A DNA stretch of 64,000 nucleotides, from NCBI GenBank assembly GCA_963740835.1, contig CAVUFH010000001.1, forward strand, positions 372,001-436,000. Reading direction: 5' to 3'. The DNA comes from CAVUFH01 sp963740835 (GTDB taxonomy: Bacteria > Actinomycetota > Acidimicrobiia > IMCC26256 > PALSA-610). Each line of letters starts with the position of its first letter. Position 1 is the first letter of the stretch. Of this stretch, positions 27,221-35,657 are shown one piece after another. Both the position numbers and the translations under genes were made by a program. The notes below the pieces were generated by a model. That model was not told where the DNA came from, searched no databases, and saw only the letters and a program-made list of their open reading frames with translations.

Positions 27221-28330
27221 GTGCCCGATCCCCGCTTCGACGACCCGCGCCTCAACGAACTGCGAGGCGTCCTCGCCGCGAAGAACCCCCTGAAACCCAC
27301 GTTCGTCCGCGCACCCGGTCGCGTGAACCTCATCGGCGACCACACCGACTACCAGGACGGGCTGTGCCTGCCGATGGCGATCGACCGCGACGTCGTCATC
27401 GGCTGCGCACCTCGCGCGGACGCGACGATTGCGCTCGAGTCGCTCGACGAAGGGGTCGTGCCCGAGGGCGCCGCCAAACCGCCGTGGATACCTACCGTCG
27501 CCGCGGTCGAGTCGTTGCTGGCCGCGCGCGGTCGCGCTGCGACCGGGTTCGACGCGGTCGTCGCCTCGACCATCCCGATCGGTTCGGGTCTCTCGTCGAG
27601 TGCCGCGTTCGCAATCGCGATCACCCTCGCCGCGACGACCGTCGCAGACTTCCCGATCGAACCGCGAGCGCTCGCGCTCGTCGCGCAGGAGGTCGAGCAT
27701 CGCGCCACGGGTGTTCCGTGCGGCGTGATGGACCAGATGGCGTCGGTGTTCGGGCGTTCGGGGCACGCGCTGCTCCTCGACTGCCGCACACTCGCGATCG
27801 ACCCAGTCCCGGTACCGGAGGCCATCGCCATCGTCGTCGTCCACAGCGGGCTGCCGCGCCGCTTGGAGACGAGCGCGTACGCGGAGCGCCGTGCCGCGTG
27901 CGAGGCGGCCGCGGCGCGCCTCGATGTCGACACGTTGCGCGACGCGACCTTCGCGCAAGTGGAGGATGACCCGATCGCGCGCCACGTCGTGTCCGAGAAC
28001 GCACGCGTACGCGAGTTCGCCGACGCGCTCGGCCGCCGCGATGTCGAGGAGTGCGGTCGCTTGATGCTGGAGAGTCACGCCTCGTTGCGTGACGACTTCG
28101 TCGTCTCCACCCCACAGCTCGACCTCCTGGTCGAACTAGCGGTGGAGCACGGCGCGTACGGCGCCCGCCTCACCGGCGCGGGCTTCGGCGGTTGCATCGT
28201 CGCGCTCGTGCCGGTGAAGCACGTCGAGCGGTTCGCGCTGACCGTTGCGCGCGAGTACGTTGCCGCCACCGGTCTCACACCGACGGCGTTCCCCGTGCAC
28301 GCCGCAGCCGGCGCCGGACTGATCTCCTGA
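27221..28330 (+). CDS. galK: Galactokinase
   Basis: GalK phosphorylates galactose at C1. The signature RVNLIGDHTDYQDG is close to the canonical GEHTDY, with Glu to Asp. The ATP loop IPIGSGLSSSAAF, the catalytic GVPCGVMDQMAS and the C-terminal LTGAGFGGCIVAL are all present in 369 residues. The start is GTG 27221. This copy is the better candidate for the true galactokinase. It is separated from galT by the divergent membrane-protein gene. Confidence 0.9.
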   Translation: MPDPRFDDPRLNELRGVLAAKNPLKPTFVRAPGRVNLIGDHTDYQDGLCLPMAIDRDVVIGCAPRADATIALESLDEGVVPEGAAKPPWIPTVAAVESLLAARGRAATGFDAVVASTIPIGSGLSSSAAFAIAITLAATTVADFPIEPRALALVAQEVEHRATGVPCGVMDQMASVFGRSGHALLLDCRTLAIDPVPVPEAIAIVVVHSGLPRRLETSAYAERRAACEAAAARLDVDTLRDATFAQVEDDPIARHVVSENARVREFADALGRRDVEECGRLMLESHASLRDDFVVSTPQLDLLVELAVEHGAYGARLTGAGFGGCIVALVPVKHVERFALTVAREYVAATGLTPTAFPVHAAAGAGLIS

Positions 28331-28341
28331 CCGGAGGCGAC

Positions 28342-28767
28342 ATGCCCACGCTTTTCAGCCGCATCATCGCCGGCGAGCTCCCGGGCCGCTTCGTGTGGGC
28401 CGACGACCGCGCGGTCGCCTTCCTCTCGATCGGGCCGATGATGCCAGGGCACACACTCGTCGTGCCACGCGAGGAGATCGACCACTGGATCGACCTCGAC
28501 CCCGCGCTCGCCGCACACCTGTTCCATGTCGCGCAGTGGATCGGTCGGGCCCAGCAACAGGTGTGGAACCCGGCGCGCATCGGCATGCTGATCGTCGGCG
28601 AGGAGGTGCCGCACACGCACCTGCACGTCGTCCCGATCAACCATCCGAACGAGTTGTCGTTCACGCACATCGACGCAACACCCGATCCCGTCGCGATGGA
28701 CGACGCGGCCGGCCGGCTGCGCGCCGCATTGCGGGAGCTCGGCGCACCGAGCGTGAGCGGAGACTGA
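28342..28767 (+). CDS. HIT family hydrolase
   Basis: The 141-residue protein has the N-terminal LFSRIIAGELPGRFVW, the MPGHTLVVPREEIDHW block and the catalytic triad motif HTHLHVVPI. HIT proteins hydrolyse nucleoside phosphoramidates or dinucleotides. GGAGGCGAC precedes the ATG. It follows galK by 11 bp and is probably in the same transcript. Confidence 0.9.
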   Translation: MPTLFSRIIAGELPGRFVWADDRAVAFLSIGPMMPGHTLVVPREEIDHWIDLDPALAAHLFHVAQWIGRAQQQVWNPARIGMLIVGEEVPHTHLHVVPINHPNELSFTHIDATPDPVAMDDAAGRLRAALRELGAPSVSGD

Positions 28768-28786
28768 AGGACCGAGCGTGAGCGGA
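28746..28786. repeat. 25-bp tandem duplication across the HIT stop codon
   Basis: The 16-mer ACCGAGCGTGAGCGGA occurs at 28746-28761 and again at 28771-28786. The first copy lies in the last codons of the HIT gene and the second just after its stop. It appears to be a small local duplication that leaves both stop codons intact. Confidence 0.6.
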
Positions 28787-28800
28787 AACCGAAGACTCGG

Positions 28801-29538
28801 TCAGCGAGGGCTGAACACGCCGCGCAATCGTTCGGCCGCGGCGGGGGTGCGGATCCCCCACCAGAAGAGGTCCCTGCCGTCGATCAGCTCGATGGGCACA
28901 CCCGGGACCGCGGCTTCCACCTCACGGACGTGACGCGGGCCGAACTCGTACGGTTCGCTCGGCAGCAGGACGACGCTCGGTGCGCGCGCCGCGACCTCTT
29001 CGAGCGTTACCTCCGGATAGCGATCGAGCGAGTCGGCGAAGATGTCGCCGACACCGAGCAGGTCGAGGAGGGACGCACCGTAGGTGTCGACCGCCAGCGA
29101 CATCCATGGTCGCCGCCACACCGCGACGAACGCGTCCCACCATCGCGGCGTGAGCATCGACACGAGCCAGTCGCTCCAGTCGTCGGGGCCGAACGGGTTC
29201 GGCACCGCGCGTTCGACGCGCGAGGCAAGCGTGCGCACCTCCAGCCCCACCTCGGTCACCGACCGCGGCGACATCGAGTGCAGCGTCAGCCCCGCGCCGG
29301 TGAGCGCTCGGGCGTCCTCGACGCGGTTCTCCTCGTCGTTCATGACGACGAAGTCCGGGGCGAGCGCGACGATTGCACCGAGATCGGGGTTCTTCGTGCC
29401 GCCGATCACCTGCGGCACCCCGTTCGCGTGCGCCCACGGATCGCAGAATCGTGTGATACCGACCGGTTCCACACCGAGCGCGTACAACGTCTCGGTCGCG
29501 GACGGCACCAGCGAGACGACCCGCGGTGCCGCGGTCAC
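28801..29538 (-). CDS. Helical-backbone metal-receptor (BtuF/FhuD-like) protein without signal peptide
   Basis: The 245-residue protein resembles the binding proteins for cobalamin or iron complexes (RVVSLVPSATETLYALG, DFVVMNDEENRVEDARAL, LAVDTYGASLLDLLGVGDIF). It begins directly with the mature fold and has no signal peptide or lipobox, and no transporter gene adjoins. It is probably cytoplasmic with an unknown ligand. It overlaps the PH-SHOCT gene by 4 bp. Confidence 0.8.
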   Translation of the reverse strand: MTAAPRVVSLVPSATETLYALGVEPVGITRFCDPWAHANGVPQVIGGTKNPDLGAIVALAPDFVVMNDEENRVEDARALTGAGLTLHSMSPRSVTEVGLEVRTLASRVERAVPNPFGPDDWSDWLVSMLTPRWWDAFVAVWRRPWMSLAVDTYGASLLDLLGVGDIFADSLDRYPEVTLEEVAARAPSVVLLPSEPYEFGPRHVREVEAAVPGVPIELIDGRDLFWWGIRTPAAAERLRGVFSPR

Positions 29539-30188
29539 ATGCGCTCGAGCAACTGCGCCTTCTTCGCCTCGAACTCCTCCGGGCTGATCACGCCGCTCTC
29601 GCGGAGCTCGGCGAGCTGCTTGATCTGCTCGGGGATGTTCGCCGCCGGCGCGCTGGCGGCGGGCGCGGCCGCCGGTGACGGGGTCGGCGTCCAGCCCGCC
29701 CGCTTGCGCGTGTGCGCCTCCATCTGCCGGTAGATCTCCTGCTGCACGCCGTCGGGGTGGCGTACGTGGCTGAAACGTGACTCGCCGTCGTGCCCGGCGG
29801 ACTCGATCTCGAGCGTGCCCGCGCCGACCAGGCGGTCGACGATGCCCTGGTGGAAGTTGATGTTGTTCACGCGCGTCAGCGGGATCTCGACACCGTGCTT
29901 CGCGAAGACACCGGTGCGATAGATCACGCGGTCATCGGTGAGGACGAAGAACGTGAATTGCCAGTCGAGGTAGGCCTTCACCAGCCAGCCGATGAACACG
30001 AGCAGGGCGACCAGCCACGCCGCCAGGGAGAAGCTCCTGATCGAGCCGTGGAGCTCGGCGAAGACGATGATCAGCAGGAGCAGGAGCCCGATGCCGGCGA
30101 CGATGTGCCGGGCGAAGAACCACCAGTGGGGCTTCAGGTCGAGGACGACCGTCTCGCCCTCGTTGATCAGCCGGCGCGGATAAGGCAT
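29535..30188 (-). CDS. Membrane protein with bacterial PH domain and SHOCT tail
   Basis: The 217-residue product has two adjoining transmembrane helices (residues about 24-70), a YdbS/bPH2-type PH domain (DRVIYRTGVFAKHGVEIPLTRVNNINF), a Pro/Ala linker, and a C-terminal SHOCT helix pair (QIKQLAELRESGVISPEEFEAKKAQLLER). It probably faces the cytoplasm. The role is unknown, and SHOCT domains often mediate oligomerisation. The start at 30188 was chosen by family fit. Confidence 0.85.
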   Translation of the reverse strand: MPYPRRLINEGETVVLDLKPHWWFFARHIVAGIGLLLLLIIVFAELHGSIRSFSLAAWLVALLVFIGWLVKAYLDWQFTFFVLTDDRVIYRTGVFAKHGVEIPLTRVNNINFHQGIVDRLVGAGTLEIESAGHDGESRFSHVRHPDGVQQEIYRQMEAHTRKRAGWTPTPSPAAAPAASAPAANIPEQIKQLAELRESGVISPEEFEAKKAQLLERM

Positions 30189-30208
30189 GCGCGAATCGTA
30201 TGCCGCGC

Positions 30209-30844
30209 TCAGGGACGAACGTCGTGCTCCATCGGCCACGCCACCGCGCTGCCGACCGGGCTCGCGCGGTCTGGGTTCAAGGTGTCGGGCTGGTCGGTAT
30301 CAGGGTGCTCGGTATCAGGGTGCTCGGTATCAGGGTGTTCGGTGTCGGGGTCGAGATCCTTGGCGATGAGGAAGCCGCGGGCCCGCTCGGCGTAGGGGTA
30401 ACGGTTCACGAGCTCGTCGTGCGCAGGGCCGTGGTGCGGGACGAGGAAGTGGGCGAGCTCGTGGACGAGCACGTAGTCGAGGACCCAGGCCGGGAAGGCC
30501 GCGAGACGCGAGGAGACGCGGATGCTGCGGTCGTCGGGAGTGCACGATCCCCAGCGCGAGGTCTGCTGATCGGACCAGCGCACCTCGCGCGGGCGCGGCA
30601 TGCCGTAGTCCCGGGCCAGGCGACGAGTACGAGCGGCCACGTCGATGTACGACGGATCGACCCGCCGGCGCATCCGGTCGGCGAGCTCGTGCGCGACCTC
30701 GCCCGCTTCGGCCAAGGACATCCAGCGCGGGAAGGAGACGCGCAACCGGTCCCCGATCAGCACCGCTTCCACGTGCTTGCGCCGGCGCGTCCCGCGCACG
30801 AGTTCGATCTCCATGCCTTCGAACTGCATGCTGGCGACCTCCAT
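30209..30844 (-). CDS. YgjP-like (DUF45) zinc metallopeptidase
   Basis: The 211-residue protein has the zinc motif HELAHFLVPHHGPAH, WGSCTPDDRSIRVSSRLAAFP and the DUF45-type N-terminal half. A role in protein quality control or DNA damage is proposed for relatives but not shown here. ATG 30844 was picked because AAGGGGG precedes it. Another in-frame ATG lies upstream at 30928. The C-terminus ends in Pro-Asp-Thr-rich repeats from a 15-bp tandem DNA repeat. Confidence 0.82.
   Translation of the reverse strand: MEVASMQFEGMEIELVRGTRRRKHVEAVLIGDRLRVSFPRWMSLAEAGEVAHELADRMRRRVDPSYIDVAARTRRLARDYGMPRPREVRWSDQQTSRWGSCTPDDRSIRVSSRLAAFPAWVLDYVLVHELAHFLVPHHGPAHDELVNRYPYAERARGFLIAKDLDPDTEHPDTEHPDTEHPDTDQPDTLNPDRASPVGSAVAWPMEHDVRP
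30281..30340. repeat. 15-bp tandem repeat, four units
   Basis: Four units close to GGTATCAGGGTGCTC are in tandem, with the two central units identical. They encode PDTEH-type repeats in the C-terminal tail of the YgjP-like peptidase on the opposite strand. The length is divisible by three, so unit number can change without a frameshift. Confidence 0.8.
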
Positions 30845-31346
30845 GCCCCCTTCGACCTCTCCTCGGCGTTCGACAGCTCCTCGACCGTTCGACAGCTCCT
30901 GGATACGTATACCGGGCGCGAACGACAACGAAGCACCTCAGCGCGTTACGAAATATCGACGTTTCACGCGGCGCGCTCAACCAGCGGTTCGCGAACACGC
31001 GACGGACGGGCGAATTTCTGCTTGACCGCGGGCGATTTCTGCTTGACCACGCGGGGGCGAGGCTTAATGTCGCCCCTGCCGGTTCGCCGTCGCGTCGGAC
31101 CCAGCGGAAGCGGAGCAGGAAACTGCGAAGCGGAAGTTGGAAAGGGCGTACAGCGGCCGGACGTGCATCGCCTACGGGCGGAGCATGGCGACAGGCAGTG
31201 TGTATCGGGAGCGCTCGCAAGGGCTGCTCGTGATCACAGTGTCGGTCTGGGAACGGCCCCGAGGAGTTCGGAGCTGCACACGCAGCGAAGACTACTCGGG
31301 GCCTTCTCGCGCTCCTGTCCTCGGTGGGGTCTACCGTGCGCACCCG
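30845..31346. other. 502-bp stretch with no convincing gene
   Basis: No open frame here has recognisable protein features. It contains a near-tandem pair of the 14-mer ATTTCTGCTTGACC (31014-31027 and 31035-31048). The second copy is followed after 16 bp by TAATGT, a weak match to a -35/-10 pair reading towards the helicase gene. The base composition is slightly less GC-rich than the flanks. It probably holds promoters for the divergent genes. Confidence 0.5.
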
Positions 31347-33196
31347 ATGGACCTGCTGCTCGACGGGCTCGACGCGCGCCGAACGCGACGCGGTCACGAC
31401 ACCCGCGAACCCCCTCGCGATCCTCGCACCGGCCGGTGCGGGCAAGACGCGCGTCCTCACGCGCCGCATCGCGTTCCGCGCGCGAGAGGGTTCGGTCGAA
31501 CCGCGCCACGTGCTCGCGGTCACGTTCACCCGCAAGGCCGCGGGCGAGCTCGTCGACCGGGTCGCCGGGCTCGGCGTCGCGGGCGTCACCGCCGGGACGT
31601 TCCACGCGCTGGCCCTCGCGCAACTGCGGCGGCGCGCGCTCGAGCAGCACCGTCCGGTGCCCACCGTGCTCGCCTCGAAGGCACGCATCCTCGGGCCACT
31701 CGCCCGGGATCGCGGCGCGGGGCCGGTCACCGCGGCCACGCTCTCCGACCTCGCGGCCGAGATCGAGTGGGCCAAGGCCCGCCTCGTGCGGCCCGAGCTG
31801 TACGCGACCGCGGCGCGCGCGGCCGGCCGCCGGCCGCCCCGACCCTTCAACGATGTCGCCGGCATCTACGCCCGCTACGAACGCGAGAAGCGCAGCAAGC
31901 GCACCTACGACTTCGACGACCTGCTCTGGCTGTGCGCGGACGCGATCGGGGAGGACCCGACGTTCGCGGCCACCCAGCGCTGGCGCTTCCGGCACGTGTT
32001 CGTCGACGAGTTCCAGGACGCCACACCGCTGCAACTCCGGCTGCTCGGTGCCTGGCTCGGTGCGAGCCCCGACCTCTGCGTCGTCGGCGATGCGGCACAG
32101 GCGATCTACGGCTTCGCGGGCGCGGATGCAACATCGTTGCTGGCGTTCGCCGAGCATTTCCCGGGCGCCACCGTCATCGCGCTCGACCGCAACTACCGCT
32201 CGACGCCGCAAGTCGTGGCCGTCGCCGAGTCGGTCCTCGCACCCGACGTCGCCGGCATGCGACCGGAGATCGTCGCGGTGCGGGCGGGCGGCCCGGCTCC
32301 GACGACGCTCGCGTACGCCGACGACGGCGCGGAAGCGGCGGCAGTCGCGCAGGGATGCTGGGAAGCGTTCACGGCGGGCGTGCCGTGGTCCGCGATGGCT
32401 GTGCTGTTCCGCACCAATGCGCAGTCGTCGTTGTTCGAAGCCGCGCTCGCCCGCCGGGGCATCCCGTGCCGGGTCGCCACCGGTGGACGATTCGTCGAGC
32501 GACCGTCGGTCCGCGCGCTGCTCGACGAGCTGCGCGCGGCCGAGCGAGAAGCGCGCGGCCGCGCGTTCGCGGAGCTGCTGGCCGATCTCGCGAGCGAGAT
32601 CGCGCCGGAACCGCAGCCACGGGCCGACGACAAGCCGGCCGCGACCGCGCCTTCCGAGCGCGGGCCGTCCCGAACGGACGAAGAGCTGCGTGAGCATCGT
32701 GACGCGCTGCTGCGACTCGGCCGCGACTATCTCGCGTCCGAAGGCGGCACCGGCAGCGTCGCCGGCTTCGTCGCGTGGCTCGACCTCGCGACGCGGAACG
32801 AGCAGCGCGGCGGGCCAGGCCGTCGACTTGCTGACCTTCCACCGCGCCAAGGGGCTCGAGTGGCGCGTGGTCTTCGTCACCGGGTTGGAGCTCGGCCTCG
32901 TACCGATCTCCTGGGCGAACGCCCCGGCGGCCGTCGCCGAGGAACGACGCCTGCTCCACGTCGCCCTCGGCCGGGCCGAGGACGAGCTCCACCTCTCGTG
33001 GGCGCGGCAACGGACGGTGAACGGACGCCGGACCGGGCGCGAACCGAGCCCGTGGCTGGACGCGCTGGCCGGCCACGCCCAGGGATCCGCAGCCGCGCCG
33101 GTCGACCCGCGCAATGGGCTGGCCGCGGTACGGGCGGTGCTGCACGCCGCGCGGCCACCGCAACCGGTCCCCCGCGGCCGGCGCCGCACCCGTTGA
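31347..33196 (+). CDS. UvrD/PcrA-like superfamily 1 helicase, two apparent frameshifts
   Basis: The protein has Walker A ILAPAGAGKTRVLTRR, motif Ia VTFTRKAAGEL, motif II FVDEFQDATPLQLRLL, GDAAQAIYGFAGA, LDRNYRST, VLFRTNAQS, and near the C-terminus LTFHRAKGLEW and ERRLLHVALGRAEDEL. The start ATG 31347 reads MDLLLDGLDA, the usual beginning. The frame then changes at about 31374-31380, giving AERDAVTTP, and again at GGG 32812-32814, giving GGQAVDLLTFHR. Each needs loss of one base. The reconstructed length is about 615 residues, short for PcrA, so it may be a UvrD2-like or smaller relative. It probably unwinds DNA in repair. Confidence 0.82.
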
Positions 33197-33220
33197 CGTG
33201 TCCGCGACGGCGCGGCGACC

Positions 33221-33232
33221 ATGGGATCCCAT
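33221..33232. promoter_or_regulatory. 12-bp perfect palindrome ahead of the sigma-4-like gene
   Basis: ATGGGATCCCAT is a perfect palindrome 16 bp upstream of the ATG at 33249, next to the ribosome site GGGAGG. It may be an operator, or it may be chance, since it is short. Confidence 0.3.
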
Positions 33233-33248
33233 CCCCCGGGAGGTCGCG

Positions 33249-33560
33249 ATGGCCCGTACGACGCTGCCGCTGTTCCCCACCGATGACGGTTGGCCGTATC
33301 CCGATGGCATCGCCGCGTGGGACGACGTCGACGACACGGAACCCGATCTCGACGCGCTCGAGCTGCGCGCCGATCCGCACGCCTTCGACGCGCTGACCGC
33401 GGCGGAGCGTGCCGCGGTGGTGCAGCATTTCGGGCTCGGTGGATGCATCCCGGTCCCGAGCAAGCAACTCGGTGTCGAGCTCGGGTGCAGCCGGGCCGAA
33501 GCGCGCGAGCTGCTCGGTGCCGGCATCGACAAGCTCCGCACGCGCCTGCACTGCACCTGA
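33249..33560 (+). CDS. Small protein with an isolated sigma-70 region 4-like helix-turn-helix
   Basis: The 103-residue product has an acidic N-terminal half (about residues 10-45) and then a segment LTAAERAAVVQHFGLGG, followed by LGVELGCSRAEARELL and KLRTRL. The order matches sigma factor region 4 (turn-helix followed by the recognition helix), without regions 2 or 3. GGGAGG precedes the ATG. It might bind DNA or RNA polymerase, but this is inference. It is not a complete sigma factor. Confidence 0.6.
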   Translation: MARTTLPLFPTDDGWPYPDGIAAWDDVDDTEPDLDALELRADPHAFDALTAAERAAVVQHFGLGGCIPVPSKQLGVELGCSRAEARELLGAGIDKLRTRLHCT

Positions 33561-33605
33561 CCCGACTCGCTCCGCGGAAGCGCGCGCGGCGGTACCGTGC
33601 GCGCG

Positions 33606-34946
33606 ATGCATCGATACGACGAGTTGACCGACCGAATCACGCGCGCCGTCTTCGCGTACACCGAAGCTCGATTGCGGCTCGACCCCGTGCCGCTCGACCA
33701 CACGATCGCACCTTCCGAGTTGGACGCGCAGGCGCCGAGCCTGATCAGGCCGCGCGGCAATGACCCTGAGGTGGTGCTGCGCCAGTTCGAGGAAGTGCTG
33801 TCGCTCGCGATCATCTCGTGCGACAGCCCGCGGTTCCTCGCGTTCATCCCGGCCGCGCCGACCAAGGCATCGCTCCTGTTCGACATGGTCGTGTCGTCAT
33901 CGTCGCTGTCGGGCATCTCGTGGTTGGAGGCGGGCGGCGCGGTGCACGCCGAGAACCAAGCACTGCGGTTCCTGGCAGATCTCGCGGGGCTGCCGGCCGG
34001 CGCGGGCGGATGCTTCGTCCAGGGCGGCTCGGCCGCGAACCTCTCGGCGCTCGCGGTTGCACGCGACACCGCGAGACAGAACGTCGGGCGGGCCTTGCGT
34101 ATCGCCGTGAGCGAGCAGACGCACTCGTCCGTCGCGAACACGATGCGCCTCCTCGATCTCCGTCCCTTGGTGGTTCCCGCCGACGACGACCGGCTCACCG
34201 GCGCCAACCTCGCCGCCGCGCTCGCAGCAGACCCCGACCCCGCGACCGTGTTCGCCGCCGTCGCGACCGCGGGCACCACCAACGCTGGCCTCGTCGACGA
34301 TCTCGCCGGCGTCGCCGCGGTCTGCGCGGACCGCGGCCTCTGGATGCACGTCGACGCGGCGTACGGCGGCGCCGCGCTCCTCGCGCCGACCGTCCGCGAC
34401 CGGTTCACCGGCATCGACCACGCCGACTCGCTCGTCATCGATCCGCACAAGTGGTTGTACGGACCGTTCGATTGCGCCGCGCTCATATACCGCGAACCCG
34501 CACTCGCGCGCGCAGTGCACACGCAAGACGCGTCGTACCTTGACGTGATCCACGACGACCACGAGTGGAACCCTTCCGACTACGCGTACCAACTCACGCG
34601 ACGCGCGCGCGGGCTGCCTCTGTGGTTCTCGCTCGCGGTGCACGGATCCGACGCGTATCGCGACGCGATCGAGCGCGTGCTGGCGACCGCGCACGCGACG
34701 GCGGCGCGCATCCGGGCGCTCCCCCATCTCGAGCTCGTCCGTGATCCCGAGCTGTCGATCGTGCTTTTCCGGAGGCGCGGTTGGACCGGCCCCGACTACG
34801 ACGCGTGGTCGGCCCGCCTGCTCGAGCAGCAGATCGCGTTCGTGGCCCCATCGAGCTGGCACGGCGAGCCCGTCGCCCGCCTCGCGTTCCTCCACCCTGA
34901 GACCACGCTCGACATCGTCGACGAGATCCTCGCCACGACTGCGTGA
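33606..34946 (+). CDS. Group II pyridoxal-phosphate-dependent decarboxylase
   Basis: The 446-residue protein resembles aromatic-L-amino-acid and glutamate-type decarboxylases. The PLP-binding segments are FVQGGSAANLSAL, MHVDAAYGGAALL and the Schiff-base Lys in VIDPHKWLYGPFDC. The C-terminal domain ends ARLAFLHPETTLDIVDEIL. The substrate cannot be told from sequence. The start at 33606 is preferred over 33597. Confidence 0.88.
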   Translation: MHRYDELTDRITRAVFAYTEARLRLDPVPLDHTIAPSELDAQAPSLIRPRGNDPEVVLRQFEEVLSLAIISCDSPRFLAFIPAAPTKASLLFDMVVSSSSLSGISWLEAGGAVHAENQALRFLADLAGLPAGAGGCFVQGGSAANLSALAVARDTARQNVGRALRIAVSEQTHSSVANTMRLLDLRPLVVPADDDRLTGANLAAALAADPDPATVFAAVATAGTTNAGLVDDLAGVAAVCADRGLWMHVDAAYGGAALLAPTVRDRFTGIDHADSLVIDPHKWLYGPFDCAALIYREPALARAVHTQDASYLDVIHDDHEWNPSDYAYQLTRRARGLPLWFSLAVHGSDAYRDAIERVLATAHATAARIRALPHLELVRDPELSIVLFRRRGWTGPDYDAWSARLLEQQIAFVAPSSWHGEPVARLAFLHPETTLDIVDEILATTA

Positions 34947-35019
34947 GCCAGCGCTCAGCATGCGCGGCAGATATGCGTGTGCTGATCGGACTGATCGGGC
35001 GCGGCGTACCCTCGCCATC

Positions 35020-35214
35020 ATGGCTGCGCTGCTGATCGCCGGTCTCGTACTGGTCGGTGTCGCCGCGCTGTGGGTACTCGCGGACTGGGGCCGACTTTCG
35101 GAGCGGATGCCGACTCAGGTTCTGCCACGGCGCGCTGCGTGGTATCCGTTCGTTGCCGGTACAGCGCTCATCGTCACGGGACTCGTCGTCAGACTGTCGC
35201 GCGGGCTCTCCTGA
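35020..35214 (+). CDS. Small two-helix membrane protein, unknown
   Basis: The 64-residue product has two hydrophobic segments (AALLIAGLVLVGVAALWVL and AWYPFVAGTALIVTGLVVRL) joined by a charged loop. It lies 73 bp downstream of the decarboxylase gene. I know no family for it. The evidence is only the coherent membrane topology. Confidence 0.45.
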   Translation: MAALLIAGLVLVGVAALWVLADWGRLSERMPTQVLPRRAAWYPFVAGTALIVTGLVVRLSRGLS

Positions 35215-35243
35215 GCCCGACGCCCGATCGGCATTCCTGCCGC

Positions 35244-35657
35244 TTAGGCGAGCCGCAACCCGAGCTGCCGACGGAAGCCGAGCTCGTCCCACACGATGCG
35301 GTAGCCGGTGATACGCCCATCAATGACGTCGAAGACATCGACCTCGTCGACCGAGAATGACTTGCCCGTACCGGCCGTGCCGTCGTACACACCCTGGTGA
35401 GTTCCGGTCATCGCAACGCGAGCGACGACCTTGTCGCCGTCAGCGACGAGGTCCTCGACCGTGTAGTGGAGGTCAGGGAAAGCGGCGAAGTAATACTCCA
35501 GCACCAACACCAAGCCAGCGCGATCGAGCCCGTCGGGACCTGGCGGCAGTCGGAAGTCTTCGGCCATCAACTCGTCGATGACTGCCGTGTTGCGTCCATT
35601 TGCGGCCTCCTCGATGAAGCGCCGGACGACTGCCGCGTTCGGGTGATTGCTCATCAT
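35244..35657 (-). CDS. SnoaL-like (NTF2-fold) protein
   Basis: The 137-residue protein has the SnoaL pattern NAAVVRRFIEEAANGRNTAVIDELMAEDF, then RAGLVLVLEYYFAAFPDLHYTVED and a C-terminal VDVFDVIDGRITGYRIVWDELG. Such proteins are cyclases, isomerases or ligand binders of varied function. ATG 35657 is preceded by GGAAGGG at a spacing of 6, although ATG 35654 and 35663 are also in frame. It converges on the small membrane protein gene. Confidence 0.8.
   Translation of the reverse strand: MMSNHPNAAVVRRFIEEAANGRNTAVIDELMAEDFRLPPGPDGLDRAGLVLVLEYYFAAFPDLHYTVEDLVADGDKVVARVAMTGTHQGVYDGTAGTGKSFSVDEVDVFDVIDGRITGYRIVWDELGFRRQLGLRLA

Noticed and set aside
19358..28330. A secondary-metabolite gene cluster
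   Set aside because: The ABM, LLM, PNPOx and GNAT genes are scattered single enzymes. There are no synthase or NRPS genes and orientations change repeatedly.
30287..30340. CRISPR array
   Set aside because: The repeat units are 15 bp with no spacers between them, and they are in frame within a protein tail.
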